Of a stretch of 64,000 bases of DNA, positions 44,319 to 53,219 are shown piece after piece. The notes under the pieces were generated by a model. The model was given only the letters and a program-made list of their open reading frames with translations, was not told where the DNA came from and searched no databases. This DNA comes from Janthinobacterium silvisoli (lineage in GTDB: Bacteria; Pseudomonadota; Gammaproteobacteria; Burkholderiales; Burkholderiaceae_D): the NCBI RefSeq assembly GCF_014200725.1, contig NZ_JACHCL010000009.1, positions 1 to 64,000 of the forward strand. Direction: 5' to 3'. How positions within the stretch are numbered: the stretch's first letter is position 1; every line of letters starts with the position of its first letter. A program made the translations under genes and the position numbers.

Positions 44319-45279
44319 CGTTACTCCAGAAAAATGGATCAAGGAATTGCCTGAGCGCTGCAACAGTCTCGGCAGGGGATTCTTCCTGTGGCATATGGCC
44401 GCTGCCTTCAAAAATGACCAACTGACTTGCGGCAATATCCCGATGAAAATTCCCGGCATCGGGCATCATGGAAATCACATGGTCATTGCTACCCCACATG
44501 ATCAGGGTCGGCACCTTGATTGCCTTGATCAGTGCCTGATCATTCACATCCTGTGCCTGACGCAAATTGTCGCCAAGCGCGCCTCTGTTGCCCTCGCGTA
44601 GCGTCAGTTCATAACTGCGATCGAGAACTTCCTGGCTGACTTTGGCAGGATCACCGTAGGTGTTCCTGACATTGGCTTCCACTTGCCCTCTTGGCAGTAT
44701 ACGCGTCAGGATGGGGGCCAGCCATCTTGAGGTCATGAGCCTGAACGCGAACTGCGATGGCGTGTTGCGTGGGTAGCCCGCCGAAGCGATCAGCACCAGC
44801 TTTTCGACGCGCTCGGGATGGCGGCTGGCCAGGTACAAGGCAACGCGGCCGCCTGCTGAATTTCCGGCGACAATCACCTTCCGGACCTGCAGCGCATCGA
44901 GGAAGCGCTGGGTGAAATCGGCGAAGTAGACCATGCTGTAGTCGCCCGTCGGATTTGGCCCTGTCAGTCCAAATCCTGGCCGGTCAAAGCGGATGACGCG
45001 GTGCTTGCCTTTCAATTGCTCTGCCCAGGCGTCCCAGGTGTGCAGACTGTTGCCAGTACCGTGCAGCAGCAGGATGGGTGCAGGGTCGTCCCGCGGTCCT
45101 TCATCGCGGTAATGTACCTGCATGCCGTCCAGTTCGATGAATTTCGATGGCGCTTTGGCCCATCGTACTTTTAACTGATCGAGGGCAATATCTTGTGTCC
45201 ATGCATGCGCGCTGACGCTGCCGAGCGCTATCAGCGCCAAGCCTGTGAATCCGATTTCAAGCATAGTCCAATTGATCAT
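44311..45279 (-). CDS. membrane-anchored alpha/beta hydrolase
   Basis: 322 residues from ATG 45279. One N-terminal hydrophobic segment (ML EIGFTGLALIALGSVSAHA) that may be an anchor or uncleaved signal. Fold landmarks: LLHGTGNSLHTWD, FDRPGFGLT, nucleophile elbow VAGNSAGG, acid WGSNDHVI, histidine FEGSGHMPQEE. Serine hydrolase of unknown substrate. It is coupled to the LysE exporter and divergent from an AraC regulator, suggesting an inducible hydrolyse-and-export or detoxify unit. Confidence 0.82.
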   Translation of the reverse strand: MINWTMLEIGFTGLALIALGSVSAHAWTQDIALDQLKVRWAKAPSKFIELDGMQVHYRDEGPRDDPAPILLLHGTGNSLHTWDAWAEQLKGKHRVIRFDRPGFGLTGPNPTGDYSMVYFADFTQRFLDALQVRKVIVAGNSAGGRVALYLASRHPERVEKLVLIASAGYPRNTPSQFAFRLMTSRWLAPILTRILPRGQVEANVRNTYGDPAKVSQEVLDRSYELTLREGNRGALGDNLRQAQDVNDQALIKAIKVPTLIMWGSNDHVISMMPDAGNFHRDIAASQLVIFEGSGHMPQEESPAETVAALRQFLDPFFWSNDV

Positions 45280-45400
45280 GGCGAGCCTTTCTGCTTCTGC
45301 GTTTTTACCGCTGACGCGGTGTATATCAAGAGCACAATATAGATCGTCAAGCCCGGATGATCTATACTTAGAACTCTGATTATCATTACAATTCATCCAA

Positions 45401-46324
45401 ATGGATCCCCTGTCGCAATTCTTGACGCTGTTGCGTCCGCGCGGTTTTTCCTGGAAGCAAGGGGAACTCTTTGGTGACTGGGCGCTGGAGTTTCCCAGTA
45501 CCGCCGGCCTGGCGTTTTGCCTGGCAAGCGCTGGCAGTTGCCGCCTGGATTTGCCCGACGGGCGTAGCTGGCGAGTGCAGCAGGGCGACTTCCTGTTGCT
45601 GGCGGCGCCACCTGTCTGGACCTTGAGCAACGGCGGCCCGGCCGCCGCGGTGCGCATCAAAGATGCGCTGGCCGATCAGGGCAAATACAAGGCAGGTCCA
45701 TCCCCCAATATGACGCGGCTGCTTGGCGGACACTTCAGCTTTGACGAAATCAATATGGCGTTGCTTCAAAGCCTGTTGCCACCGGTGTTGATCATCGCTG
45801 CAAACGCATCGAATGCACCCCGATTCCATGGCGTGCTCAACCATATTGCCGAGGAGACGGCCTCGTATCAACCGGGGCGCGAGCTGGTGTTGAATCGATT
45901 GCTGGAGATCATGCTGGTCGAAGCGATACGGCATAGTGCCGGACCGCATGGCATGCCGCATCCAGGCCTTGTGGCGGGCCTCGCCGACAAGCAGCTTGCG
46001 CTGGCGCTAACAGCCATGCATGCAGATGTGCGTCATGGCTGGAGCGTATCGAAACTGGCGGCGGTCGCGGGGGCATCGCGTTCCGCTTTCGCCGAGCGCT
46101 TTACGCGGGTGGTGGGGGTGTCGCCCATGGCGTATCTATTGCATTGGAGAATGGCCTTGGCCAAAGACGCGCTGCGCCTGAAAGATGCGCGTGTCGAGCA
46201 GGTTGCATTTGCCTGTGGTTACAACTCAGCCAGCGCGTTCAGTACCGCGTTCACGCGCAGCGTAGGTTGCCCACCTGTACGGTATGCAGCAAACAGCCAT
46301 GGCGCTGGCGCCGCGTGTGAATAG
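45401..46324 (+). CDS. AraC-family transcriptional regulator with cupin-type sensor
   Basis: 307 residues. The N-terminal half is a cupin_6-like ligand domain (FCLASAGSCRLDLPDGRSW, GDFLLLAAPP). The C-terminal half has two helix-turn-helix motifs: WSVSKLAAVAGASRSAFAERF and VEQVAFACGYNSASAFSTAF. It is divergent from the hydrolase-LysE pair with 121 bases between starts and probably activates them. No ligand can be named. Confidence 0.88.
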   Translation: MDPLSQFLTLLRPRGFSWKQGELFGDWALEFPSTAGLAFCLASAGSCRLDLPDGRSWRVQQGDFLLLAAPPVWTLSNGGPAAAVRIKDALADQGKYKAGPSPNMTRLLGGHFSFDEINMALLQSLLPPVLIIAANASNAPRFHGVLNHIAEETASYQPGRELVLNRLLEIMLVEAIRHSAGPHGMPHPGLVAGLADKQLALALTAMHADVRHGWSVSKLAAVAGASRSAFAERFTRVVGVSPMAYLLHWRMALAKDALRLKDARVEQVAFACGYNSASAFSTAFTRSVGCPPVRYAANSHGAGAACE

Positions 46325-46430
46325 CGTTCTTGCTATTGTGAAGTTCAGGAAGCCGTCGCCTGACTTCCCTCCCGAGACCGGCCGCTCCACGCTTAGCCAG
46401 CATTCTGCCTCACAATTGCATTGAACTTGA

Positions 46431-46892
46431 TTATTGTGCTGCGGGAAGTGGTGTGCTTTTAGACGAATCTGCCGCGGCCTGCGGTGGCACCGGAGTGACC
46501 GGCCCCAAAGCTGTTTCACGCATCAGCACCGTAGTGGTATTCGGATAGTCGAATCCAGCGCCTGTATTGCGATCAACGATGTAGCCGATACCGCCGCCCA
46601 GCAGGATATTGCCCCACACTGCGCCATTGGATTTCGATACCAAGGTGTTATTGCCGGCCAGGCTGCCCTTTTTGCAATCGATAATCAGGTCGCCAGTACT
46701 TTTATGCACCATAACACTACCGGGACTGGTCACAAACCAATTGCCCGCATCATTGCTCAGGTTACAGCCTATGCCTGATACTTCCTTGTTTTCATGAATA
46801 GTCTGGATGGAAACCGGTTGGAATTTTTCACCCGCGACGGAGGCGCAACCTGTCAAAACCAGCATTGCCATCAGGATAGATAACTTATACAT
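46431..46892 (-). CDS. lipoprotein of unknown function
   Basis: 153 residues. Lipoprotein signal with lipobox LTGC at about residue 15. The middle has a WFVTSPGSVMVHKSTGDLII beta region followed by DCKKGS, and a glycine-rich hydrophobic stretch (GNILLGGGIGYIVDRNTGAGFDYP), a pattern shared with many small proteobacterial lipoproteins. The tail is Pro/Ala-rich. No operon partner; the region upstream is AT-rich. Confidence 0.75.
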   Translation of the reverse strand: MYKLSILMAMLVLTGCASVAGEKFQPVSIQTIHENKEVSGIGCNLSNDAGNWFVTSPGSVMVHKSTGDLIIDCKKGSLAGNNTLVSKSNGAVWGNILLGGGIGYIVDRNTGAGFDYPNTTTVLMRETALGPVTPVPPQAAADSSKSTPLPAAQ

Positions 46893-47180
46893 TCTTAGCC
46901 CTAGAGTATTGTTGTAATTTTCAAAACCATTAAGTTTAAATGGACATCATATATTTTGCTAGAATAATATTTTCTTCTGAGTACTTTTTGTTTCTTTTTT
47001 GACTAATATATTGACCTATGGCTTCGATTGCTGTGCAGGGGCAGGGGCTGGCTTTCACTTTTGTAAGGAAGAGAAAACGGGTTCGGCGGTAAAATACCCA
47101 GCAATGGCGCCACTTCTGGCGCTTTTGTCATCCCTGGCACAGCGTTGTGTTGCAAGGCTGGGCCACTACCAGGCTATCGC
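46893..47180. other. AT-rich intergenic region with no gene seen
   Basis: 288 bases between divergent lipoprotein and symporter genes, with the first ~130 clearly AT-rich. I see no convincing ORF, RNA or regulatory dyad here; it probably carries the two promoters. Confidence 0.6.
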
Positions 47181-48194
47181 ATGTCCTCTTCCTCTCCCCT
47201 GGCGCTGTTGCGCAAGTTGAAACCTGATAACTTCACCATTGCCCTGCTATGTACCGTGGCGCTGGCCAGCTTCCTGCCCTGCACCGGCACGACCGCGGTG
47301 GTCTTCGGCAACATCACCACCGTCGCCATCGGCGCCCTGTTCTTCCTGCACGGCGCCAAGCTGTCCAAGGAAGCCGTCATGGCGGGCGTGATGCACTGGC
47401 GCTTGCATTTGCTGGTACTGGCCAGCACCTTTGTCATGTTCCCCCTGCTGGGCCTGGCGCTGCGTCCGCTGGCGCTGACCTTCCTCACGCCTGAGCTGTA
47501 CGTAGGCATCTTGTTCCTGTGCGCGCTGCCGTCCACTGTGCAATCGTCGATCGCCATGACGGCCATGGCGCGCGGCAATGTGCCAGCCGCCATCTGCAGC
47601 GCCTCGGCCTCGAACTTCATCGGCATCTTTCTCGCCCCCATCCTGGTGGGCTTGCTGGTAGCCAAAGGCGCGGCCAGCAAATCGTCGCTCGACGCCGTGC
47701 TGTCGATCGTCATGCAATTGCTGCTGCCTTTCCTGGCCGGCCAATTCCTGCGCCGCTGGATAGGCCGCTGGGTCGACCGCAACAAGGCCGTGCTGAAATA
47801 CGTCGACCAGGGTTCGATCTTGCTGGTGGTCTACACCGCCTTCAGCGAAGCCGTCGGTGAAGGGCTGTGGCATACCCTGTCGGTGGAAACTTTGGTGGCG
47901 CTGGCCCTGGTCAACCTGCTGCTGCTGGCGCTGGTCTTGGGCATCGGCACTTTCGTCAGCCGCCGCCTGGGCTTTTCCAAGGAAGATGAAATCACCATCG
48001 TCTTTTGCGGCTCCAAGAAAAGCCTGGCCAGCGGCGTGCCGATGGCCAAGGTGCTGTTCTCCGCCCGTGAGTTGGGCATGGTGATCCTGCCGCTGATGCT
48101 GTTCCACCAGATCCAGCTGATGATCTGCGCCGTCATCGCGCAGCGCTATGCGCAGCGGACTGAGGGGCAAGAGGCGCCGGTGACGACGGCTTGA
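47181..48194 (+). CDS. bile acid:sodium symporter family protein (SBF-like)
   Basis: 337 residues from the ATG at 47181. About ten membrane segments; LFLCALPSTVQSSIAMTAMARGN is the crossover/sodium-site region of the BASS fold and IVFCGSKKSLASGVPMAKVLF the second. This belongs to the YfeH-type bacterial branch rather than bile transport proper; substrates are organic anions of unknown identity. It ends before a clear intrinsic terminator. Confidence 0.88.
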   Translation: MSSSSPLALLRKLKPDNFTIALLCTVALASFLPCTGTTAVVFGNITTVAIGALFFLHGAKLSKEAVMAGVMHWRLHLLVLASTFVMFPLLGLALRPLALTFLTPELYVGILFLCALPSTVQSSIAMTAMARGNVPAAICSASASNFIGIFLAPILVGLLVAKGAASKSSLDAVLSIVMQLLLPFLAGQFLRRWIGRWVDRNKAVLKYVDQGSILLVVYTAFSEAVGEGLWHTLSVETLVALALVNLLLLALVLGIGTFVSRRLGFSKEDEITIVFCGSKKSLASGVPMAKVLFSARELGMVILPLMLFHQIQLMICAVIAQRYAQRTEGQEAPVTTA

Positions 48195-48220
48195 GTACAT
48201 CGTTCAGATCGATGTAAGGA

Positions 48221-48247
48221 ATACCGCGCCCTGCGCGGTATTTTTTT
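48221..48247 (+). terminator. intrinsic terminator of the symporter gene
   Basis: ATACCGCGC / GCGCGGTAT stem with a 3-base loop followed by six or seven Ts, 26 bases past the stop. It also lies just downstream of the convergent udgX gene. Confidence 0.9.
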
Positions 48248-48249
48248 GT

Positions 48250-49695
48250 CTATGAAACCCGATTGTGCTGCCCATCTTCAAGCAGCTTTATCGCCTGCCG
48301 CAACCCCTCAACCATCACCGCATAAGCCTCCCGCCGGCCCGTTTCATCCGGCGCCCGCAAGACATACGACGGGTGGTACACGGCGACTATCCAGCGGCCC
48401 TGATGCTGGAACGGTGTCCCCAGTACGGACTGCAGGGTGGCTGTGCCGTCTTGTAGCAATGACTTCAAGGCGGTACTGCCCAGCGCGACGATGACTTCAG
48501 GCTGCACGCGCTCCAGCTCTTCTTCCAGCCAGGCATGGCAGGCGGCGATTTCGCGCTGGGCGGGGGTTTTGTGCAGGCGGCGCTTGCCGCGTGGTTCCCA
48601 CTTGAAGTGTTTGACGGCGTTGGTGAGGTAGACGCTGTCGCGTGACAGCTTGGCCTCTGCCATGGCCTGCTCCAGCACGGCGCCGGCCGGGCCGACGAAG
48701 GGCAGGCCGGCCAGGTCTTCCTGGTCGCCCGGCTGTTCTCCGAGCAGCATGATGGACGCTGGTTGTGGTCCGCTGCCCGGCACGGCTTGCGTGGCATGTT
48801 GCCAGAGTGCGCAGCGACGGCATTGCTGCAGCGTGGTCAAGGTTTCGCGCTGGGGCAAAGCCCGTTCGGGGCGGATGGGGATGGTGGTTGCGCCGCTGCG
48901 CTGCCCGACGGTGGCCGTTTGTCCGGTGCGCCGTTCGCCATTGGTCGCGCCCGTGATCATGGCGGGCACAATGGCGCCTTCGGGCAGGTTTTTCCAGAAG
49001 CGTGAAGGGATATGGCTGCGCAGCAGGCCGGCATTCACGCGCGCGGGGTTGAAGATGCTGCGGTAGTAGGTCAGCCACAGCGCTTCGCCGTGATCATCGA
49101 TATCGGCTGCGCCCTTGAGCAGTGCAGGGCCGGCGTGCAGGGTGGCGCCATCCCACAGCATGGTGGCCGTCGGCGTGGCGATCATCCAGCTGATGGCGCC
49201 CATGCGGCGCGCGAAGTGGCGGGCCACTTGCGGCAGTACGTCATGGGTGGGTTCGAACCAGGCGACAAAGCGCGGCGCATCATCAGTGTCGGCCTCTTTG
49301 CGTTCCCTGAAACGCACATAGGCATGCATATCGTGTTCTTCGCGGTGGACGGCCTTGACCATGCCGTGCAGGCGCGCGCCATCGGGGTCGGCAGGCGAGA
49401 TCACATCGTGTTCACCACGCTGCCAGCGCCACAGTACCTGGTATAAAAAAGCCCAGCGGTCGACGGCGCTATAGCAGGCGGCGCATTCCAGCAATTCAAC
49501 CAGCTGGCGCGGCAGGCGCAAGGCCGGTGCATCAGCTGGCGCATCATCACTCACCTCTTCCATCGCGCTTGAAAACAGATCGCCATCATGCGCTGCCGAT
49601 TGCCATTGCACCGCTGCGGGCGGCACGCCGCTGGCGATCAAGCCGCGCGCTGCGACGCGCCACTCCTCAAACGATTGTACCCGGCGCACGATCAT
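48250..49695 (-). CDS. UdgX-type uracil-DNA glycosylase fused to a TIGR03915/DUF4130-type domain
   Basis: 481 residues from ATG 49695. Residues about 1-250 match the SAM-associated DNA metabolism (DUF4130) proteins: WAFLYQVLWRWQRGEHDVIS, then RRMGAISWMIATPTATMLWDG. Residues 280-480 are a family-4-like uracil-DNA glycosylase of the UdgX type: GEQPGDQEDLAGLPFVGPAG and the loop GKRRLHKTPAQRE, whose histidine in UdgX attaches covalently to the uracil-derived abasic site. It lies 5 bases downstream of a radical SAM repair gene in the same operon, the usual fused arrangement. The operon has a LexA box. Confidence 0.9.
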   Translation of the reverse strand: MIVRRVQSFEEWRVAARGLIASGVPPAAVQWQSAAHDGDLFSSAMEEVSDDAPADAPALRLPRQLVELLECAACYSAVDRWAFLYQVLWRWQRGEHDVISPADPDGARLHGMVKAVHREEHDMHAYVRFRERKEADTDDAPRFVAWFEPTHDVLPQVARHFARRMGAISWMIATPTATMLWDGATLHAGPALLKGAADIDDHGEALWLTYYRSIFNPARVNAGLLRSHIPSRFWKNLPEGAIVPAMITGATNGERRTGQTATVGQRSGATTIPIRPERALPQRETLTTLQQCRRCALWQHATQAVPGSGPQPASIMLLGEQPGDQEDLAGLPFVGPAGAVLEQAMAEAKLSRDSVYLTNAVKHFKWEPRGKRRLHKTPAQREIAACHAWLEEELERVQPEVIVALGSTALKSLLQDGTATLQSVLGTPFQHQGRWIVAVYHPSYVLRAPDETGRREAYAVMVEGLRQAIKLLEDGQHNRVS

Positions 49696-49700
49696 GTTCT

Positions 49701-50933
49701 TCACGCTGCCTGCAGTTCCGGCCACAGGTTCATCTGCTGCGGCGCGTCTGCCATGGCGCGCCGCAGCTGGTCGGACGGGCAGCTATCGCGCGAGGGAAAA
49801 TAATCGGCCGTGATGATGAAGGGGGCGATTTTTTTCATGCTGCAGCGTAGCCGTGACAGGTCGGCATAACGCACCTGGCGCAAACGCCGCAGGTCGACGA
49901 TGCGCTGCGCATTGCGCAAGCCGATGCCGGGCACGCGGGCGATCATATGGGGTGCGGCGCGGTTCAGGTCCAGCGGAAAATGTTCGCGGTGCGCCAGCGC
50001 CCAGGCCAGCTTGGGATCGATGTCCAGCGCCAGGTTGCCGCCTTCTGCCGGCAGCAATTCGCTGGCCTGGAATCCATAGCTGCGCAGCAGGAAATCGGCT
50101 TGGTACAAGCGATGTTCGCGCAGCATGGGAGGCGGCGCCAAGGGCACGCTTTTCGGGCTGTCCGGAATCGGGCTGAAGGCCGAGTAGTACACGCGTTTGA
50201 GCTTGTAGCTGCTGTACAGCGTTTCAGCGGTGGACAGGATTTTCTGGTCGTCGCTGGCGTCCGCTCCGACAATCATCTGCGTGCTCTGGCCGGCCGGTGC
50301 AAAGCGTGGCGACTTCGGTTCTTCTGCCTTTTCATCGAGCTTGCGGCGGATGGAGCCCATCGCCAGCTTGATGGTATGGACGCTCTTTTCAGGCGCCAGT
50401 TTTTGTACGCTGTCTTGCGTGGGCAGCTCGATATTGACGCTGAGCCGGTCGGCATAGCGGCCCGCCTGGGCGATCAGGGCCGGGTCGGCGTCGGGTATGG
50501 TCTTGAGGTGGATATAGCCGCGGAACTGGTGCACTTCGCGCAGTTCGCGCGCCACTTGCACCAGCTGCTCCATGGTGTAATCGGCCGACTGGATGATGCC
50601 GGAACTGAGGAACAGGCCATCGATGTAATTGCGCAGGTAAAAATCGGTGGTCAGCTTCACCACTTCGGCGACCGTGAAGCGGGCGCGCGGCACGTTGGAG
50701 GTGCGGCGGTTGACGCAATACTGGCAATCGTACAGGCAGTAATTCGTCAGCAGTATCTTGAGCAGCGAGACGCAGCGGCCATCGGGCGTGTAGCTGTGGC
50801 AGATGCCCATGCCAGTGGTGGCCCCAAAACCGTCCTTGCCGATCGAGTCGCGTTTGGGCGCGCCGCTGCTGGCGCAGGAAGCGTCGTATTTGGCCGCATC
50901 GGCCAGGATCTCCAGCTTGTCCGTCAATTCCAT
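49701..50933 (-). CDS. radical SAM DNA repair/modification protein (SplB-like, TIGR03916 type)
   Basis: 410 residues from ATG 50933. The radical SAM cluster is CLYDCQYCVNRR (C-x3-C-x2-C), preceded by SLLKILLTNY, with HLKTIPDADPALIAQAG downstream. The C-terminal part includes a helix-hairpin-helix-like IARVPGIGLRNAQRIVDLRRL that suits DNA binding. These proteins accompany UdgX and are suspected of repairing or tailoring damaged bases, reaction unknown. First gene of the operon, 13 bases after a consensus LexA box, so SOS induction is predicted. Confidence 0.88.
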   Translation of the reverse strand: MELTDKLEILADAAKYDASCASSGAPKRDSIGKDGFGATTGMGICHSYTPDGRCVSLLKILLTNYCLYDCQYCVNRRTSNVPRARFTVAEVVKLTTDFYLRNYIDGLFLSSGIIQSADYTMEQLVQVARELREVHQFRGYIHLKTIPDADPALIAQAGRYADRLSVNIELPTQDSVQKLAPEKSVHTIKLAMGSIRRKLDEKAEEPKSPRFAPAGQSTQMIVGADASDDQKILSTAETLYSSYKLKRVYYSAFSPIPDSPKSVPLAPPPMLREHRLYQADFLLRSYGFQASELLPAEGGNLALDIDPKLAWALAHREHFPLDLNRAAPHMIARVPGIGLRNAQRIVDLRRLRQVRYADLSRLRCSMKKIAPFIITADYFPSRDSCPSDQLRRAMADAPQQMNLWPELQAA

Positions 50934-50945
50934 AGCTCGCCCACA

Positions 50946-50965
50946 TACTGTGTTTTTATACAGTA
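50946..50965 (-). promoter_or_regulatory. LexA (SOS) box
   Basis: TACTGT-N8-ACAGTA, matching the proteobacterial LexA operator at all 12 arm positions. It lies immediately before the radical SAM gene, where LexA would block its start of transcription. Confidence 0.88.
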
Positions 50966-51029
50966 TATCAGCAAACTGGCACTGCGCACGCCATCCGGTA
51001 ATCGCTGATGTCTGCTGCAATAACAGCAA

Positions 51030-51053
51030 CGCTATATATCAGTGTATATTACG
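51030..51053. promoter_or_regulatory. ModE-type molybdate operator
   Basis: CGCTATATA-N6-TATATTACG, an inverted repeat of the known ModE type with CG-N2-ATATA half sites, 33 bases before modA. ModE, encoded last in the same operon, is the expected ligand-loaded repressor. Confidence 0.82.
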
Positions 51054-51085
51054 CTCCTGTTCTTCATCTAAAAAGGGATACGACC

Positions 51086-51844
51086 ATGCGCCTCAAGACT
51101 CTTGCTACCTTCCTCAGTGCCGCCCTGCTTGCCACTGCCGCCTCGTCGGCTTTTGCCGGTGAAGTGGTGGTGTCGGCTGCCGCCAGCCTGACGAATGCAT
51201 TCAAGGATGCCGCACAGAGTTATGAGGCGCAGTATCCGGGCAGTAAAGTGTCCTTGAACTTTGCCGCCTCGGGCGTGCTGCTGCAGCAGATCGTCAAGGG
51301 GGCGCCGGTCGACGTGTTTGCCTCGGCCGACCAGGAGACCATGGATGCGGCGCAAAAGCAGGGGCTGGTGCTGGCTGCCGACCGCCACGATTTCGTCGGT
51401 AACAGCCTGGTGCTGATCGTGCCGCACGATAGCAAGCTCGATATCAAGCGCCTGGACGACCTGGCGCAAAAAGGCGTGACGCGCGTGGCGATTGCCAATC
51501 CGGCCAGCGTGCCCGTGGGCCGCTATTCGGAAGGCGCGCTGAAGAAGGTGAACCTGTGGGACAGCGTGCAGCCCAAGGCCATCAGCACGCAAAACGTGCG
51601 CCAGTCGCTGGACTATGTGGCGCGCGGCGAAGTCGATGCAGGCTTCGTGTACGGCACCGATGCCGCCATCGTCAAAGACAAGGTCAAGGTGGTGCTGGAA
51701 ATCCCGCTGGACACGCCCGTGACCTACCCTATCGCCACCATCAAGGGCAGCGCCAACGCGGCCGAAGCCAAGCGTTTTGTCAGCTATCTGCAAACGGCGC
51801 AAGCACAGGCCATCCTGGCAAAATACGGCTTCAAGAAACCATAA
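51086..51844 (+). CDS. modA: molybdate ABC transporter substrate-binding protein
   Basis: 252 residues from ATG 51086. Signal peptide ending AFA-GEV, then the ModA fold: VSAAASLTNAFKDAAQ binding loop, NFAASGVLLQQI and DVFASADQETMD, and GEVDAGFVYGTDAAI. It binds molybdate or tungstate in the periplasm and delivers it to ModB. First gene of modABC-modE. Confidence 0.95.
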   Translation: MRLKTLATFLSAALLATAASSAFAGEVVVSAAASLTNAFKDAAQSYEAQYPGSKVSLNFAASGVLLQQIVKGAPVDVFASADQETMDAAQKQGLVLAADRHDFVGNSLVLIVPHDSKLDIKRLDDLAQKGVTRVAIANPASVPVGRYSEGALKKVNLWDSVQPKAISTQNVRQSLDYVARGEVDAGFVYGTDAAIVKDKVKVVLEIPLDTPVTYPIATIKGSANAAEAKRFVSYLQTAQAQAILAKYGFKKP

Positions 51845-51858
51845 TCTAGATACTCTGC

Positions 51859-52530
51859 ATGGATATCGCCTGGACCGCGCTGGCCCTGTCGCTGAAGGTG
51901 GCGGCGTGGGCCACGGCGCTTAATTTATTGCTGGGCATCGGCACCGGCTATCTGCTGGCGCGCGCCCGCTTCCCGGGGCGCGACTTGCTCGACGCCCTAC
52001 TGACCCTGCCTATGGTGATGCCGCCCACGGTGCTGGGCTACTATCTGCTGGTGCTGCTGGGCCGGCGCGGCACCCTGGGCATCTGGCTGCAGGAACACTT
52101 CGGCATTAACCTGATCTTCACCTGGCAGGGCGCCGTGATCGCTTCCACGGTGGTGGCTTTTCCGCTGGTCTTCAAGCCGGCGCGCGCTGCGTTTGAAGCG
52201 GTCGATGGGCAGCTGGAACAGGCGGCCCGCGTGCTGGGCATCTCTGAAATGGGCATCTTTTTCCGCGTGACGTTACCGCTGGCCTGGCGCGGTATTTTGG
52301 CCGGCGTGCTGCTCGGTTTCGTGCGCGCGCTTGGAGAATTCGGCGCCACCCTGATGGTCGCTGGCAGCATCCCCGGCAAGACGCAAACCCTGTCGGTGGC
52401 CGTGTATGAAGCGGTGCAGGCGGGCCAGGATGATGCCGCCAATATGCTGGTGCTGATCACGTCTGCCGTCTGCATCGTGGTGCTGCTGGCGGCAGGCCGA
52501 TTGGCGCCGGGGCGCATCGTACACAAATAA
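51859..52530 (+). CDS. modB: molybdate ABC transporter permease
   Basis: 223 residues with about five membrane segments. The cytoplasmic EAA-type loop (QAARVLGISEMGIFFRVTLP) contacts ModC, and the LARARFPGRDLLDALLTLPM opening is typical. It transports molybdate across the inner membrane. Gap to modA is 14 bases, to modC 5 bases. Confidence 0.94.
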   Translation: MDIAWTALALSLKVAAWATALNLLLGIGTGYLLARARFPGRDLLDALLTLPMVMPPTVLGYYLLVLLGRRGTLGIWLQEHFGINLIFTWQGAVIASTVVAFPLVFKPARAAFEAVDGQLEQAARVLGISEMGIFFRVTLPLAWRGILAGVLLGFVRALGEFGATLMVAGSIPGKTQTLSVAVYEAVQAGQDDAANMLVLITSAVCIVVLLAAGRLAPGRIVHK

Positions 52531-52535
52531 AGCCT

Positions 52536-53219
52536 ATGCAACTCGACCTCGACATCCGCGCCACCCTGCGCTCCGGCAAACGTAGTTTCAACCTGCACGT
52601 GCAATGCACGTCCAGCAGCCAGCGCATCGCCGTCTTTGGCCCGTCCGGCGCCGGCAAGAGCATGACCTTAAAGGCGATCGCCGGCTTGTTTACGCCCAGC
52701 GAAGGCCATATCCGCTTGAATGGCCGCACCCTGTTCGATTCCGCCGCCGGCATCAACCTGGCGCCGCAGCAGCGTAACGTGGCGTACCTGTTCCAGGATT
52801 ACGCGCTGTTCCCTCATTTGACGGTGCGCCAGAACGTGGGTTTCGGCCTGCGCCGGGGCTGGTTCAATCCGCATGCGCGCACCCGGCTGGAAAAAGTCGA
52901 CCAGTGGCTCGATGCGTTTCACTTGCAGGAACTGGCGCACCAGTATCCCGACGAGTTGTCTGGCGGCCAGCGCCAAAGGGTGGCGCTGGCGCGGGCATTG
53001 GTGTCCGATCCGGCAGCGCTGCTGCTCGATGAACCGTTTGCCGCCCTCGACCCTGCCTTGCGTGTCAAAATGCGCCTGGAGCTGAGCCAGTGGCAGCAGC
53101 GCCTGGAAGTGCCTATCATCCTGATCACCCACGATCCGGAAGACGCGCGCATCCTGGGCGAACATGTGCTTTACCTGCGCGACGGCCAGATCGACAGTGC
53201 AGAAAATAAGGCGGCCTGA
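52536..53219 (+). CDS. modC: molybdate ABC transporter ATPase, short form without TOBE domain
   Basis: 227 residues. Complete ATPase core: Walker A GPSGAGKS, Q-loop FQDYALFPHLTV, signature LSGGQRQRVALARAL, Walker B LLLDEPFAAL and the H-loop histidine ITHD. The usual ~120-residue C-terminal TOBE (molybdate-binding) extension of ModC is absent; the protein ends soon after the D-loop region. Regulation by molybdate must then rest on ModE, whose two TOBE domains are encoded next. The stop overlaps the modE start. Confidence 0.93.
   Translation: MQLDLDIRATLRSGKRSFNLHVQCTSSSQRIAVFGPSGAGKSMTLKAIAGLFTPSEGHIRLNGRTLFDSAAGINLAPQQRNVAYLFQDYALFPHLTVRQNVGFGLRRGWFNPHARTRLEKVDQWLDAFHLQELAHQYPDELSGGQRQRVALARALVSDPAALLLDEPFAALDPALRVKMRLELSQWQQRLEVPIILITHDPEDARILGEHVLYLRDGQIDSAENKAA

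Noticed and set aside
47134-47155. TGGCAC...TTGCA resembling a sigma-54 promoter before the symporter gene
   Set aside because: The spacing between the two elements is 9 bases rather than the required 5.
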